Part shown: positions 8,731 through 18,700 of the stretch, piece by piece
Numbering within the stretch: position 1 is the stretch's first letter
Layout: each line of letters starts with the position of its first letter
From: Marinifilum breve
GTDB lineage: Bacteria > Bacteroidota > Bacteroidia > Bacteroidales > Marinifilaceae
Direction: 5' to 3'
Assembly: GCF_003202155.1 (NCBI RefSeq)
Contig: NZ_QFLI01000002.1
Coordinates: 62,001-126,000, forward strand
Length of the DNA: 64,000 bases
Position numbers and translations under genes: made by a program
The notes under the pieces: model-generated
Database searches by the model: none
Told to the model about the DNA's origin: nothing
What the model saw: only the letters and a program-made list of their open reading frames with translations

Positions 8731-8760
8731 AGCCGGAGTTCGCACTTCGGCTTTTTTTTT
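8731..8760 (+). terminator. Intrinsic terminator of nhaA
   Basis: AGCCGGAGT and ACTTCGGCT pair over 9 bp (one G-U) around a TCGC loop, followed by nine T. Confidence 0.92.
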
Positions 8761-8860
8761 GAAAAAAAATATCATCATATAATTTGCTTGTTTATCAGAT
8801 AGTTTAGTATTGGATAGCCCTAAAATAGGGCAGTGTAGCGATATTTTTTTATCAGAATGT

Positions 8861-8891
8861 TTTGCAGTACAGAAAAAAACCACCATATTTG
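8861..8891 (+). promoter_or_regulatory. Promoter of tRNA-Leu copy 2
   Basis: TTTG (8861-8864), a 19-base spacer and CATATTTG (8884-8891) are the same boxes and spacing as for copy 1. Confidence 0.75.
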
Positions 8892-8910
8892 CATCGCAAT
8901 CAAACGAAAC

Positions 8911-8992
8911 GCGGATGTGGCGTAATTGGTAGCCGCGCTAGACTTAGGATCTAGTGTCTTCGGACGTGGGGGTTCGAGTCCCTTCATCCGCA
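8911..8992 (+). tRNA. tRNA-Leu (anticodon UAG), copy 2
   Basis: It is the same length as the copy at 1670 and identical outside the variable arm. Here the arm reads GTC-TTCG-GAC instead of GCC-GAGA-GGC, so the stem pair changed on both sides and the tetraloop was swapped. The acceptor stem, UAG anticodon and T-arm are intact. CCA is not encoded. Confidence 0.96.
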
Positions 8993-8996
8993 CAAA

Positions 8997-9024
8997 AGAG
9001 GATCAACGAAAGTTGGTCCTCTTT
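8997..9024 (+). terminator. Intrinsic terminator after tRNA-Leu copy 2
   Basis: An 11-bp stem (AGAGGATCAAC with GTTGGTCCTCT) is closed by GAAA and followed by a short T-rich tail. It matches the terminator of copy 1. Confidence 0.85.
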
Positions 9025-9154
9025 CTATATACACCCCTCTATATTATATTCTTGTTGTTTGTATCCAAAATCCATACATCCGTACATAAAATTTGTAATT
9101 CCCTTCTAAAGTGTTGAATTTAGATACTTATTGAATTATTAAAGAGATACCTGT

Positions 9155-10045
9155 ATGAGATTTTTAATGTTTTTATTTCTTTTTGCATCCTTGTCTGGTT
9201 ATGCGCAGCTTCCTGAAGTAAGTAGTGGAACCATAAAAAGGTTCGAGAACTTCGATTCGAAATTCATTGTCCCAAGAAATGTTGATGTTTGGTTGCCAGA
9301 TGGCTATTCAACAGATAAAAAGTATGCTGTTTTATACATGCACGATGGACAAATGCTATACGATGCCACCAAGAGTTGGAACAAACAAGAATGGATGGTT
9401 GATGAAGTTGTTTCTAAACTAATTAAGGAAGGAACAATAGAAGACTGTATTGTTGTTGGTGTTTGGAATGGAGGTAAATACCGTCATAGTGATTATTTTC
9501 CTGAGAAAGCGGCCAATTATTTGTCAGAAGAACTGCAAAAACAGTTGAAAGATACTTTGATGGGTGATTTAAGAGCTGACGAATACCTGAAGTTTCTAAC
9601 CAAGGAATTGAAACCATTTATCGACAAGAATTTTTCTGTAAAAACAGATAAAGCCAATACATATATAGCCGGTTCTAGCATGGGAGGTTTAATTTCCATG
9701 TATGCCATTTGCGAATATCCCGAGGTATTTGAAGCTGCTGCATGTATTTCTACACATTGGCCAGGAGATACTAAAATTGCAGACTCAAAAATTCCACATG
9801 CCTTTTACAAGTATTTAAATGATCACTTGCCGGATCCTTCAAGTCATAAAATCTACTTTGATTATGGTACTGAAACTTTAGACAGATTGTACGAACCATT
9901 CCAACTTGAAGTTGATAAAACCATGAAACAGAAAGGGTATACAAAAGAGAATTGGATTACTCTCAAATTCGAAGGGGAGAACCACTCTGAAGATTCATGG
10001 TGTAAAAGATTACACATTCCTATTTCTTTTATCATGAAGAAATAA
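9155..10045 (+). CDS. Secreted esterase of the putative-esterase/CE1-like family
   Basis: The 296-residue protein has a signal peptide (about residues 1-18, ending GYAQ) and an alpha/beta-hydrolase core. The core starts at VDVWLPDGYSTDKKYAVLYM and HDGQMLYD. The nucleophile is the Ser in AGSSMGGLISMYA and the His is probably in FEGENHSEDSW. Relatives include enterochelin esterases and feruloyl or acetyl-xylan esterases. The substrate is not evident. It has its own terminator and no carbohydrate genes nearby, so I infer only an exported carboxylic-ester hydrolase. Confidence 0.85.
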   Translation: MRFLMFLFLFASLSGYAQLPEVSSGTIKRFENFDSKFIVPRNVDVWLPDGYSTDKKYAVLYMHDGQMLYDATKSWNKQEWMVDEVVSKLIKEGTIEDCIVVGVWNGGKYRHSDYFPEKAANYLSEELQKQLKDTLMGDLRADEYLKFLTKELKPFIDKNFSVKTDKANTYIAGSSMGGLISMYAICEYPEVFEAAACISTHWPGDTKIADSKIPHAFYKYLNDHLPDPSSHKIYFDYGTETLDRLYEPFQLEVDKTMKQKGYTKENWITLKFEGENHSEDSWCKRLHIPISFIMKK

Positions 10046-10052
10046 AACAGAT

Positions 10053-10080
10053 AAGGCTTCCATTAGGGAAGCTTTTTTTT
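10053..10080 (+). terminator. Intrinsic terminator of the esterase gene
   Basis: GCTTCC and GGAAGC form the core stem around ATTAG, with flanking A-T pairs and eight T. Confidence 0.85.
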
Positions 10081-10116
10081 GTTTAGCGGTTTGGTTAGAT
10101 TTCGTATCTTCAGAAT

Positions 10117-11064
10117 ATGTCAGACAAAACACTTTCTCAAATTCTAAACATTAAACATCCCATTTTAATGGCGCCTATGTTTTTGGTGTCGAATACCCAA
10201 ATGATCGTTTCTGCTCTGGAAATGGGCTGTACAGGTGCAATACCTGCGCACAATTACAGAACGGATGCGGAATTACGAGAGGCCATTCATGAAATTCGAA
10301 ATAAGAGCGATAAGCCTTTTGGTTTTAATCTGATTGTGAATAAATCGAATCCAAAATACCGAAAGCAACTCAAAAGCCTTCTTGATCTTAAAGTGGATTT
10401 TATCATCACTTCATTGGGTAATCCACGCGAAGTAATTGAAAAATGCAATCCGCTAGGGATTAAAGTCTTTTGTGATGTTGTAGATGTAAAATATGCGAAA
10501 AAGGTTGAACAGCTTGGCGCTGATGCGGTAATTGCGGTAAATTCACAGGCTGGTGGACATTGTGGAAGTCTTAAGGCTGAAGAATTGATTCAACAATTAA
10601 AGGCAGAAATCAATATTCCCATCATTTCAGCAGGAGGTGTAAGCACCTCAATTGAGGTTAATGAAATGGTAAGACAAGGAGCAGCAGGGGTGTCTGTAGG
10701 AACCATTTTTATAGCCAGTCGTGAGTCTCCGGTTAGTAGAGAATATAAGCAGGCACTTGTGGATTTTGGTTCAGAAGATATCGTAAAGACCACAAAATTA
10801 ACCGGATCTCCCTTAACGGTAATCAATACTCCCTATGTACAGAAAATAGGAACAAGGGCAAATCTACTGGAGTGGATGATCAATAACAGTCCTCAATTGA
10901 AAAAGTATGCCAAAATGCTATTGGCGTGGAAGGGGATGAAAAAGGTTCAGCAATCTGCATTCAAAGCCGGATATGACAATGTTTGGTGTGCCGGCCCCTC
11001 AATTGGTGCAATTCGTGAGATTCGACCCGTAAAAGAAATTATAAAGGATTTAATTGAGGATTGA
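10117..11064 (+). CDS. Nitronate monooxygenase / 2-nitropropane dioxygenase-like flavoenzyme
   Basis: The 315-residue TIM-barrel protein carries the FMN-binding signatures of the NMO family: PILMAPMFLVS near the N-terminus, VNSQAGGHCG near residue 145 (with the family's catalytic-type His), PIISAGGVS near 170 and GAAGVSVGTIFIAS near 190. Members oxidise alkyl nitronates, and some are FabK-like enoyl-ACP reductases. The absence of fatty-acid genes around it favours the NMO-type role. Its stop is adjacent to the stop of the convergent next gene. Confidence 0.85.
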   Translation: MSDKTLSQILNIKHPILMAPMFLVSNTQMIVSALEMGCTGAIPAHNYRTDAELREAIHEIRNKSDKPFGFNLIVNKSNPKYRKQLKSLLDLKVDFIITSLGNPREVIEKCNPLGIKVFCDVVDVKYAKKVEQLGADAVIAVNSQAGGHCGSLKAEELIQQLKAEINIPIISAGGVSTSIEVNEMVRQGAAGVSVGTIFIASRESPVSREYKQALVDFGSEDIVKTTKLTGSPLTVINTPYVQKIGTRANLLEWMINNSPQLKKYAKMLLAWKGMKKVQQSAFKAGYDNVWCAGPSIGAIREIRPVKEIIKDLIED

Positions 11065-11568
11065 TTATTTGTAAGCCATCATAAATCCCTTGCTGTTCAT
11101 CCAGTTTTGATCTATTGATTCATCCACTACCTTATTCAAGCGAGACTTAAATTCTTGATCCAAACTATTGTCGCGTATGTATTTTACAGCCTCCTGAAAT
11201 GATTTAAGCATGCTCTTGTAAAATGATTCCTGCTTGATGTACTGCTCGGAAGTATAGGTTTGAGCAATTTCAATATTGTAGAGCATGATATCGGCAATTA
11301 AAGAAGAATCAACTCCTAATCTTTTAAAGTGTCTGATATAATTCTGTGCAACTGAGCGTCTCATTTTTGCTTTTCTTCCACTGACAGGAAAATATTCTTT
11401 AGAGATCTTGAATTTACATTCCTCCATCAGTTTATTCTCTTTTGGATTAAATGCAAAGTCGTAAAACTCCTTAACATCTTTAAACCGTGTGTAAAGATCG
11501 AGTATTTGATCTTGTAATTGCTCTTTTGTGAGTTGATGAATGTATTCTTTTAAGTCTTTCTTGCTCAT
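11065..11568 (-). CDS. DUF6155-like helical protein
   Basis: The 167-residue, mostly helical protein begins MSKKDLKEYIHQLTKEQLQD and has ILDLYTRFKDVKEFYDFAFNP, which fits my memory of the DUF6155 family. It is cytoplasmic with no membrane segment. Its function is unknown. It ends tail-to-tail with the NMO-like gene with no intervening base, so the two transcripts must overlap. Confidence 0.75.
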   Translation of the reverse strand: MSKKDLKEYIHQLTKEQLQDQILDLYTRFKDVKEFYDFAFNPKENKLMEECKFKISKEYFPVSGRKAKMRRSVAQNYIRHFKRLGVDSSLIADIMLYNIEIAQTYTSEQYIKQESFYKSMLKSFQEAVKYIRDNSLDQEFKSRLNKVVDESIDQNWMNSKGFMMAYK

Positions 11569-12318
11569 ATTATCTATTCATTAATTGTAAAGATATAAAA
11601 TCACCAAAATTTAACCATTAAAAAAATTATAAAAGCGCATTTTTAAAGAGATACAGAGCCCTTTGTTAATTATATTGTAATATAATTGCGAACTGTAACC
11701 ATTAACTTCTTGCGATGGGGCAATTTTATTCAGTTTAAGTTTATTTAATAATTTGTTAGTTCGATAAACCTCTTATGCAATAATTTAATACATATATCAT
11801 TAAAATAATACCATTAATGTAATATGCACAATTGTTTATTGAATAGTTCACTAGCTTTATTTGTGTAAGAAAAAGGCTGAGATTGATGATTTATGTTATC
11901 ATCTCACTTTTTACAATAAAAGCTCTTAAAAGGGCAGAAAACCTAATGATTGTGTTCATTTTATATGATTACTAACCTACTGACAACGAGCCTAAATATT
12001 GATGTGTTGAATCATCAAAAACTACAAATCACCGCGGTACTAAAACCGATGGACAATTCGTTGGCAACAAATATAATCAGAAAGGTTATTCAATCATTCG
12101 CAAATTGCCAAATAATATTTATATCAATATTCTCTTTTTTGAAAATAGATTTATTGCACATGTTATATCAACCTTTGTGTGATGGATCTATTTTACTGCT
12201 TAAAAAATTTAAACTATTAAAGTTTTATATCAATAGATAAAGAAAAGGCGAAAAACCAAACAACCACAAACCAATGTTTTCTTTATCTAAGTATTCACTT
12301 TTACCTAAAATTTCGACA
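11569..12318. other. 750-base spacer upstream of the curlin gene
   Basis: The spacer is very AT-rich. An open frame at 11950-12240 has no plausible start context and amino-acid content typical of random AT-rich DNA, so I do not call it. An AACCTTTG box near 12170 could serve the curlin gene. Such a long control region is consistent with complex regulation of an extracellular fibre protein. Confidence 0.5.
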
Positions 12319-13959
12319 ATGAAAAAATTCATGTTTACTTTATTGGCTGTAGTTTTAACTACAGGAATTTCATTCGCGCAGGGCAATATATCAACAATTG
12401 ATCAGTCTGGCGATGGAAATAGTGCAAATGCAGAACAAGTTGGTTTATGGAATATGAGTTACATTGACCAAATTGGCTACGATAATACTGCTAATGTTGA
12501 TCAGAATGGTATTTTAAACTACTCTGAAGTTTTCCAGTTTGGATGGAACAATTTAGCGGAAGTTAAGCAAGTTATGGGTAATACTTCTTTAATTACTCAA
12601 TTTTTTACTGACAACAACAAAGCTTATGTAGATCAGTATGGTTACAACTTCTCAAAGATTAGTCAATTCTTTGGAGAAGATAATATTGCTGACGTTAAGC
12701 AAGTTGGAATGAATACTTCATATGTGTACCAGTGGTTTAGCACTTGGGTTGAAGCATATGTTCAGCAATATGGTTATTTCAACTTCTCTATGATTGATCA
12801 GGAGAGTGTTTGGGACATTGCAGATGTTATTCAAGATGGTTGGTTTAACGATTCTTACATTACTCAATATGACAACTTCTGGTCAGAGGCAATGGTAAGA
12901 CAATTTGGAGATTTTAACTATTCTTCTATTAAGCAAAAATATGGTTCTACTGATTTTGCAGGTGTTTTACAAGTTGGAGATTATAATACAGCATTAATTC
13001 AGCAATATGACAATTCATCAGCTTCAGCAGTAGCGCTTCAGTATGGATATTGGCATCTAGCAGATATGTATCAAAGAGGTGGTACATTAAATACTGCAAT
13101 GGTTGAACAACATGATTACGATCATTGGGCGTTCACAACTCAAATTGGCGGATTCTTGAATGATATCGAAATTGAGCAATATAGAGAGTCTAATACTGCT
13201 TATGCAACTCAATTGGGTGGAATGTTTAATTCGGCTTATATTGGACAATTGGGTATGTGGAATTTAGCTAAGACTTACCAAGAAGATGGTTTCTTTAATT
13301 ATGCAGGTATAGCACAAATTGGAGATTATAATGAGGCTTATATTGAACAATACGGAGGTCTTGGAAACTGGGCTGGTTTAGTTCAAAGAGGTGACGAAAA
13401 TGTTGCTGAAGCAGTACAATATATGGGTTCTGATAATGAGGTATATGCTGTTCAAGAAGGTGCTTTCAATTATGTTGGAATGCTACAAGCTTATGGTGAA
13501 AATAATTCAGCTGAAGTAATGCAAAATGGTCTTGGAAACTGGGCATATACTGAACAAGTTGGTGGTGAAAACAACGAAATTTTGCTTATTCAAGATGGTT
13601 GGTTAAATATGTCTGAAACATACCAGTATGGTGGTGGAGATAATGTAGCTCTAGTTGGACAATATGGATTAGGAAACTATTCAGGTATTTTACAAGATAA
13701 TGTTACTAACTCAGAAGCTAATGTTCTTCAGGATGGTTGGTTTAATGAATCAGTTATAATCCAGCGTGATGGTGATATGAATGTAGCAGATGTTACTCAA
13801 TTTGGATTAGGTAACTATTCAGGAGTTCTTCAAGAAGGTTCAAACAATAATGCAAATGTATATCAAGAAGGTCTAGGACATAGTAGTACTGTAATCCAAT
13901 CAGGAAACGGAAATACTGCAACAGTAGCTCAAGTTAATCTTGGTATGACAACACCATAA
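12319..13959 (+). CDS. Giant curlin-repeat (CsgA/CsgB-like) secreted protein
   Basis: From the ATG at 12319 the 546-residue protein has a signal peptide (about 1-22, ending SFAQ). The rest consists entirely of 11-residue curlin half-repeats of the form (A/S)xVxQxGxxNx. I count about 46 half-repeats, so about 23 full repeats against five in E. coli CsgA. Gln and Asn recur at the ladder positions, and Trp, Tyr and Phe are unusually frequent in the turns. It should form a long beta-solenoid amyloid or fibre subunit at the cell surface. No csgG, csgE or csgF is present in the window. A terminator follows directly. Confidence 0.9.
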   Translation: MKKFMFTLLAVVLTTGISFAQGNISTIDQSGDGNSANAEQVGLWNMSYIDQIGYDNTANVDQNGILNYSEVFQFGWNNLAEVKQVMGNTSLITQFFTDNNKAYVDQYGYNFSKISQFFGEDNIADVKQVGMNTSYVYQWFSTWVEAYVQQYGYFNFSMIDQESVWDIADVIQDGWFNDSYITQYDNFWSEAMVRQFGDFNYSSIKQKYGSTDFAGVLQVGDYNTALIQQYDNSSASAVALQYGYWHLADMYQRGGTLNTAMVEQHDYDHWAFTTQIGGFLNDIEIEQYRESNTAYATQLGGMFNSAYIGQLGMWNLAKTYQEDGFFNYAGIAQIGDYNEAYIEQYGGLGNWAGLVQRGDENVAEAVQYMGSDNEVYAVQEGAFNYVGMLQAYGENNSAEVMQNGLGNWAYTEQVGGENNEILLIQDGWLNMSETYQYGGGDNVALVGQYGLGNYSGILQDNVTNSEANVLQDGWFNESVIIQRDGDMNVADVTQFGLGNYSGVLQEGSNNNANVYQEGLGHSSTVIQSGNGNTATVAQVNLGMTTP

Positions 13960-14061
13960 TAATAAATAGTAACTACTAACCTTTACTGCAATTTTTAATG
14001 AATTTCGATATTTGTAGTGGTTGTGAATATCGGAAGTGAATTTAGGTTTTAATTAATATCT

Positions 14062-14095
14062 AAGGAGCACTATTTAATTAGTGCTCCTTTTTATT
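14062..14095 (+). terminator. Intrinsic terminator of the curlin gene
   Basis: AAGGAGCACTA and TAGTGCTCCTT form an 11-bp stem with a six-base loop, followed by a T-rich tail. Confidence 0.93.
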
Positions 14096-14103
14096 TGTAA
14101 AAG

Positions 14104-14147
14104 CAAAAAAGAACCGATAGATAACAAATTATTAGCTATCGGTTCTT
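14104..14147 (-). terminator. Intrinsic terminator of the gltB-gltD operon
   Basis: On the minus strand, AAGAACCGATAG pairs with CTATCGGTTCTT around a loop of about 15 bases and is followed by a T-run (the A-run at 14104-14110). It lies 44 bases after the gltD stop. Confidence 0.88.
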
Positions 14148-14190
14148 ACACTTAACTGCCTATGTTTAGTGTGGACTTATTGCGCATTTT

Positions 14191-15612
14191 CTACTTTTTA
14201 AGAAACCTGTGAATCGAATGAGCCGTTTTTCTACCGCTATCCAAAGCTCGAACTACAAGGCTTGCTCCTGTAGCTGCATCACCGCAACAGAAAATCTTTG
14301 AGTTGGACGTTTGTCCTTGGGTATCGGTTTTAATATTACCTCTTGCATCCAATTCTAAGCCTAACTCTGCAACCAATCCTTCGTGTATTGGATGAACAAA
14401 GCCCATTGCCAGTAGAACCAAATCAGCATCAATGGTTTCTTCTGTTCCTGGAATCTCTTTCATCTGAAATTGTCCTTTAGCATCTTTAGTCCATTCAATT
14501 TGTACAATTTCAAGCTGATTCACTCTTCCGTTTTCACCTTTGAATTGTTTCGAACTTAAAGCCCAACGTCTCTTGCAACCCTCTAAATGAGAACTTGATG
14601 TTCTCAGAGTATTCGGCCAGTAAGGCCATGGATTGTGTGGTTCTCTCTCTTCTGGTGGCTTTGGCAGTATTTCTATCTGAAGTACCGATTTTGCTTTTTG
14701 GCGAACAGAGGTACCTACACAGTCTGATCCTGTATCACCACCACCAATTACCACTACATTTTTACCTTTGGCAGAGATTCTTTCCTGCTTGCTAAATTCA
14801 TCACCACGAACAACTTTGTTTTGTTGTTTAAGGAAATCCATAGCGAAGTGGATTCCATTTAAGTCGCGCCCCTCAATAGGTAAATCACGCGGCTTCATTG
14901 CTCCAATGGCAAGACAAATGGCATCATATTCCTTTTCCAGATCGGAGAACGAAATATTTACGCCTACATCCTGATTGGTTTTAAATTCTATTCCTTCTTC
15001 AACAAACAATTCCAATCTTCTGTCGATAACGTGTTTGTCAAGTTTAAAATCTGGAATACCATATCGTAACAATCCACCAATGGCATCATCTCTTTCGAAA
15101 ACCGTTACACTGTGTCCAGCTTGGTTCAAAAGATCGGCTACAGACAAACCTGCAGGTCCTGATCCAATTACAGCAACTTTCTTACCCGTTCTCTTGGCAA
15201 CTGGTTTAGCCTTAATATACCCATAGTCAAATGCTTTTTCAATTACCGATGCTTCGTTCTCGCGAATGGTAACAGGTGAATTGTGCAATGACAATACACA
15301 TGATTTTTCGCAAGGAGCAGGGCATACCCTTCCTGTAAACTCAGGAAAGCTATTGGTTGATTGAAGAATCTTAGCTGCTTCTTCCCAATTCTCTCTGTAG
15401 ATGGCATCCTGCCATTCAGGTATTTTACTTGAGGTTGGACAAGCCCAGTGACAGAAAGGAATACCACAATCCATACAGCGGGATGCCTGATCAATTCTAT
15501 CTTCTAAGTTCAAAGTTTGTTCTACTTCTCCAAAATCTCCAATTCTATCTCTTACCGGACGATAACCGGCCTCTTTTCTTTTTATCTCTAAAAAACCTTT
15601 CGGATTTCCCAT
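14191..15612 (-). CDS. gltD: Glutamate synthase (NADPH) small subunit
   Basis: The 473-residue protein passes electrons from NADPH through FAD and iron-sulfur clusters to the large subunit. The N-terminal cysteine clusters CMDCGIPFCHWACP and CPAPCEKSC are present. They are followed by the FAD Rossmann motif GSGPAGLSVADLL (near residue 150), the NADPH-binding VIGGGDTGSDCVGT (near 290) and a late GDAATGASLVVRAL. Length is normal. It lies 99 bases after gltB on the same strand, separated by a low-complexity spacer. Confidence 0.97.
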   Translation of the reverse strand: MGNPKGFLEIKRKEAGYRPVRDRIGDFGEVEQTLNLEDRIDQASRCMDCGIPFCHWACPTSSKIPEWQDAIYRENWEEAAKILQSTNSFPEFTGRVCPAPCEKSCVLSLHNSPVTIRENEASVIEKAFDYGYIKAKPVAKRTGKKVAVIGSGPAGLSVADLLNQAGHSVTVFERDDAIGGLLRYGIPDFKLDKHVIDRRLELFVEEGIEFKTNQDVGVNISFSDLEKEYDAICLAIGAMKPRDLPIEGRDLNGIHFAMDFLKQQNKVVRGDEFSKQERISAKGKNVVVIGGGDTGSDCVGTSVRQKAKSVLQIEILPKPPEEREPHNPWPYWPNTLRTSSSHLEGCKRRWALSSKQFKGENGRVNQLEIVQIEWTKDAKGQFQMKEIPGTEETIDADLVLLAMGFVHPIHEGLVAELGLELDARGNIKTDTQGQTSNSKIFCCGDAATGASLVVRALDSGRKTAHSIHRFLKK

Positions 15613-15711
15613 AATCTTTCAGTTTACAGTTATCAGTAAGCAGTTATCAGTTATCAAATCGCAAAACAATATTGTTCATTGATAACTGTTCACTGTTCAC
15701 TGTTCATTGAT
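15613..15711. repeat. Low-complexity repeat inside the gltB-gltD spacer
   Basis: The word CAGTTATCAGTAAGCAGTTA is followed by TCAGTTATCA and then CATTGATAACTGTTCACTG with further CTGTTCACTGTTCATTG copies. This mixes direct and inverted repeats. It interrupts an operon that is usually tightly packed. Confidence 0.6.
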
Positions 15712-18700
15712 TTACTCGTGTACCTCTGTTTGTGATTGTGCCTTCTTTAACTTGCGACGAATCTTTCTCAGCTTCTTCTCTTCCAATACTTTTTTGTATT
15801 CGTAAGGAATTACCTTAACAAAGTGAGGAAGATATTCTTCCCAGTGAGTTAAAACTTTAGAGGCAACACTACTTTGAGTTAGAAGTAAATGTTGATGTAT
15901 CATACCTTGTAGCTCATGAATATCTTGTAGGTTTTCTACTGGTTCTAGAGATACCAAACTTTGATTACAGAAGTAGTCCAGCTGTCCTTCCATATTCAGA
16001 ACGTAGGCTATACCACCACTCATACCTGCAGCAAAGTTTCTACCAGTAGGTCCTAAGATTACAACACGACCACCAGTCATGTATTCACATCCATGATCAC
16101 CAACTCCTTCAACCACTGCCTTGGCACCAGAGTTTCTTACACAGAAACGTTCTCCTGCCATACCTCTGATATAGGCTTCACCATTTGTTGCACCGTACAT
16201 AGCAGTATTACCAATAATGATCTGCTTTTCTGGTTTAAACGTAGTTTTGTTTGGTGGTTGAACCACGATTTTACCTCCTGAAAGACCTTTTCCGAAATAG
16301 TCATTAGAGTCTCCTTCTAGTTTAAATGTCACACCTTTCTCCAAAAATGCTCCAAAGCTTTGTCCTGCAGAACCTCTAAATCTACAATATATTGTATCCT
16401 CTTCTAATTCTCGTTTTGGTTTTAAAGCCGCAACTTTACCTGATAACATTGCACCAGTCGTACGATCGATATTCTTAATTTTTGAATCGATCCATACTTT
16501 TTCACCGTCGTGTAAGGCCTTTTCAGCTTGCTTGATTAATTCATGATCCAATACTTCTCCAATCGACTTGATGGTAGCATTAACACCACACAATTCGTGT
16601 CCATCAGTTTCTGGCAAGTGTAATAAATTTTGAATATCAACTGTATCTGCTTTCCATTTCTTGATATCCTTACGTTTTATCAATAGATCTGATCTACCAA
16701 CCAAATCATCAAACTTACGAACACCAAGCTCAGCCATTAATTCACGACATTCCTCTGCAAGGAAAGTGAAGAAGTTAACTACCCATTCCGAGCGTCCTAA
16801 GAATTTTTCTCTTAACTCTTTATTTTGAGTAGCAATCCCAACAGGACATGTATTCAAGTGACACTTACGCATCATTACACAACCTAATACGACCAAAGCA
16901 CTTGTGGCAAATCCAAATTCTTCAGCACCTAGTAAGGCCATAGAAACAATGTCTCTACCAGTTTTTAGCTGACCATCGGTTTGAAGTTTTATTCTTCCTC
17001 TAAGGTCGTTTAATACAAGAGTCTGCTGAGCTTCAGCCAATCCTAATTCAACAGGTAAACCTGCATTTTTTATAGAACTCAACGGACTAGCACCTGTTCC
17101 ACCTTCGGCACCACTAATTACAATTAAATCAGCGTTAGCTTTTGCAACACCAGCAGCAACAGTACCCACACCATTTTCCGATACCAACTTCACACTAACA
17201 CATGCTGTTGGATTTACATTCTTTAAATCGTAAATCAACTGTGCCAAATCCTCAATCGAATAAATATCGTGATGTGGAGGAGGAGAGATCAAAGTAATTC
17301 CAGGAGTTGAATTTCTCAACTTGGCAATAATCTTATCCACCTTAAATCCTGGTAACTGTCCACCTTCTCCAGGCTTAGCACCTTGGGCTACCTTAATTTG
17401 TAGCTCATCAGCATTTACCAAATAACCAGTATTCACACCAAAACGACCAGAAGCAATTTGTTTGATAGAACTACGAGCGCTAGAGAAGAATCTCTTGGCA
17501 CTTTCACCACCTTCACCAGTGTTACTTCTACCACCTATCTTATTCATGGCAATTGCCAATGCCTCGTGTGCTTCTTTGGAAATAGATCCATACGACATTG
17601 CACCAGTACAGAATCGCTTCATGATATTTTCTACAGGTTCAACCTCTGAAATATCAATAGGATTCGATTTGAAATCGAAATATCCACGTAAGAAATTCGG
17701 ATTTCTGGTTTCAGCATCAACTAATTTCGAATACGCCTTATATTTTGCATAGTTGTTGGTTCTTGTCGACCACTGTAATAAACCAATTGATTCTGGATTC
17801 CAACTGTGTTTTTCACCATTTTTACGGTAGTGAATACTTCCATTGTTGGTTAATAAATCCTGATTTTCAAAAGGATCTTTTTCAGTAAAAGCTTTCTTGT
17901 GATGGCATAGCATCTCCTCAGAGATTTCTTTTAAGCCGACTCCACCAATTCGAGATGCAGTACCCGTAAAATACTTGCTAATTACTTCATTGCTGATACC
18001 CAAAGCTTCATAAATCTGAGCTCCTAAGTAACTACCAATGGTCGAAATACCCATTTTAGACATTACTTTAAGCAAGCCTTTATCAACTGATTTGATATAG
18101 TTTTTACGTGCTGACTTATATTCTAAGCTAATTCTACCTTCCTTAACCAACTTATCAATTACAGCGTAACTCATGTATGGATTGATAACACTTGCACCAT
18201 AAGCAATCAACAATGCAAAGTGATTCACTTCGCGAGCTTCTCCAGTTTCTACAACCAAACCAATTTGCATTCTCTTACGCTTCTTGATTAGGTGGTGGTG
18301 AACAGCAGCAACCGCCAATAACACAGGTATTGGAGCCATTGTACTGCTCACATTTCTATCTGTAAGAATGATGTAGTTCTTTTGATCATCAACCGCTTTT
18401 TCCGCAAGCTTACAAAGGGAATCCAAAGCATCTTCAAGTCCTTGTCCATTATCAGAAGCCTTGAATAACATATCAAGTGTTGCATGTCTAAATTCCTCAT
18501 GTCTCAGTTTCTTTATTTTACCAAGGTCTGTATTGGTAATCAAAGGACTCTTGAATCGAATCAACTTACAATGCTGTGGCGTTTCATCCAAAAGATTCTT
18601 TTGAACTGCTCCAATATAGTTGGTCAAGTCCATTACCAAATTCTCACGAATAGAATCGATTGGTGGATTGGTTACCTGCGCAAACAGCTGACGGAAATAA

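Noticed and set aside
8926-9117. Open frame covering tRNA-Leu copy 2
   Set aside because: It overlaps the tRNA and its terminator and has no coding signature.
11950-12240. Open frame of 96 codons upstream of the curlin gene
   Set aside because: It lacks a plausible start context, its composition matches random AT-rich DNA, and it lies in the long control region of the next gene.
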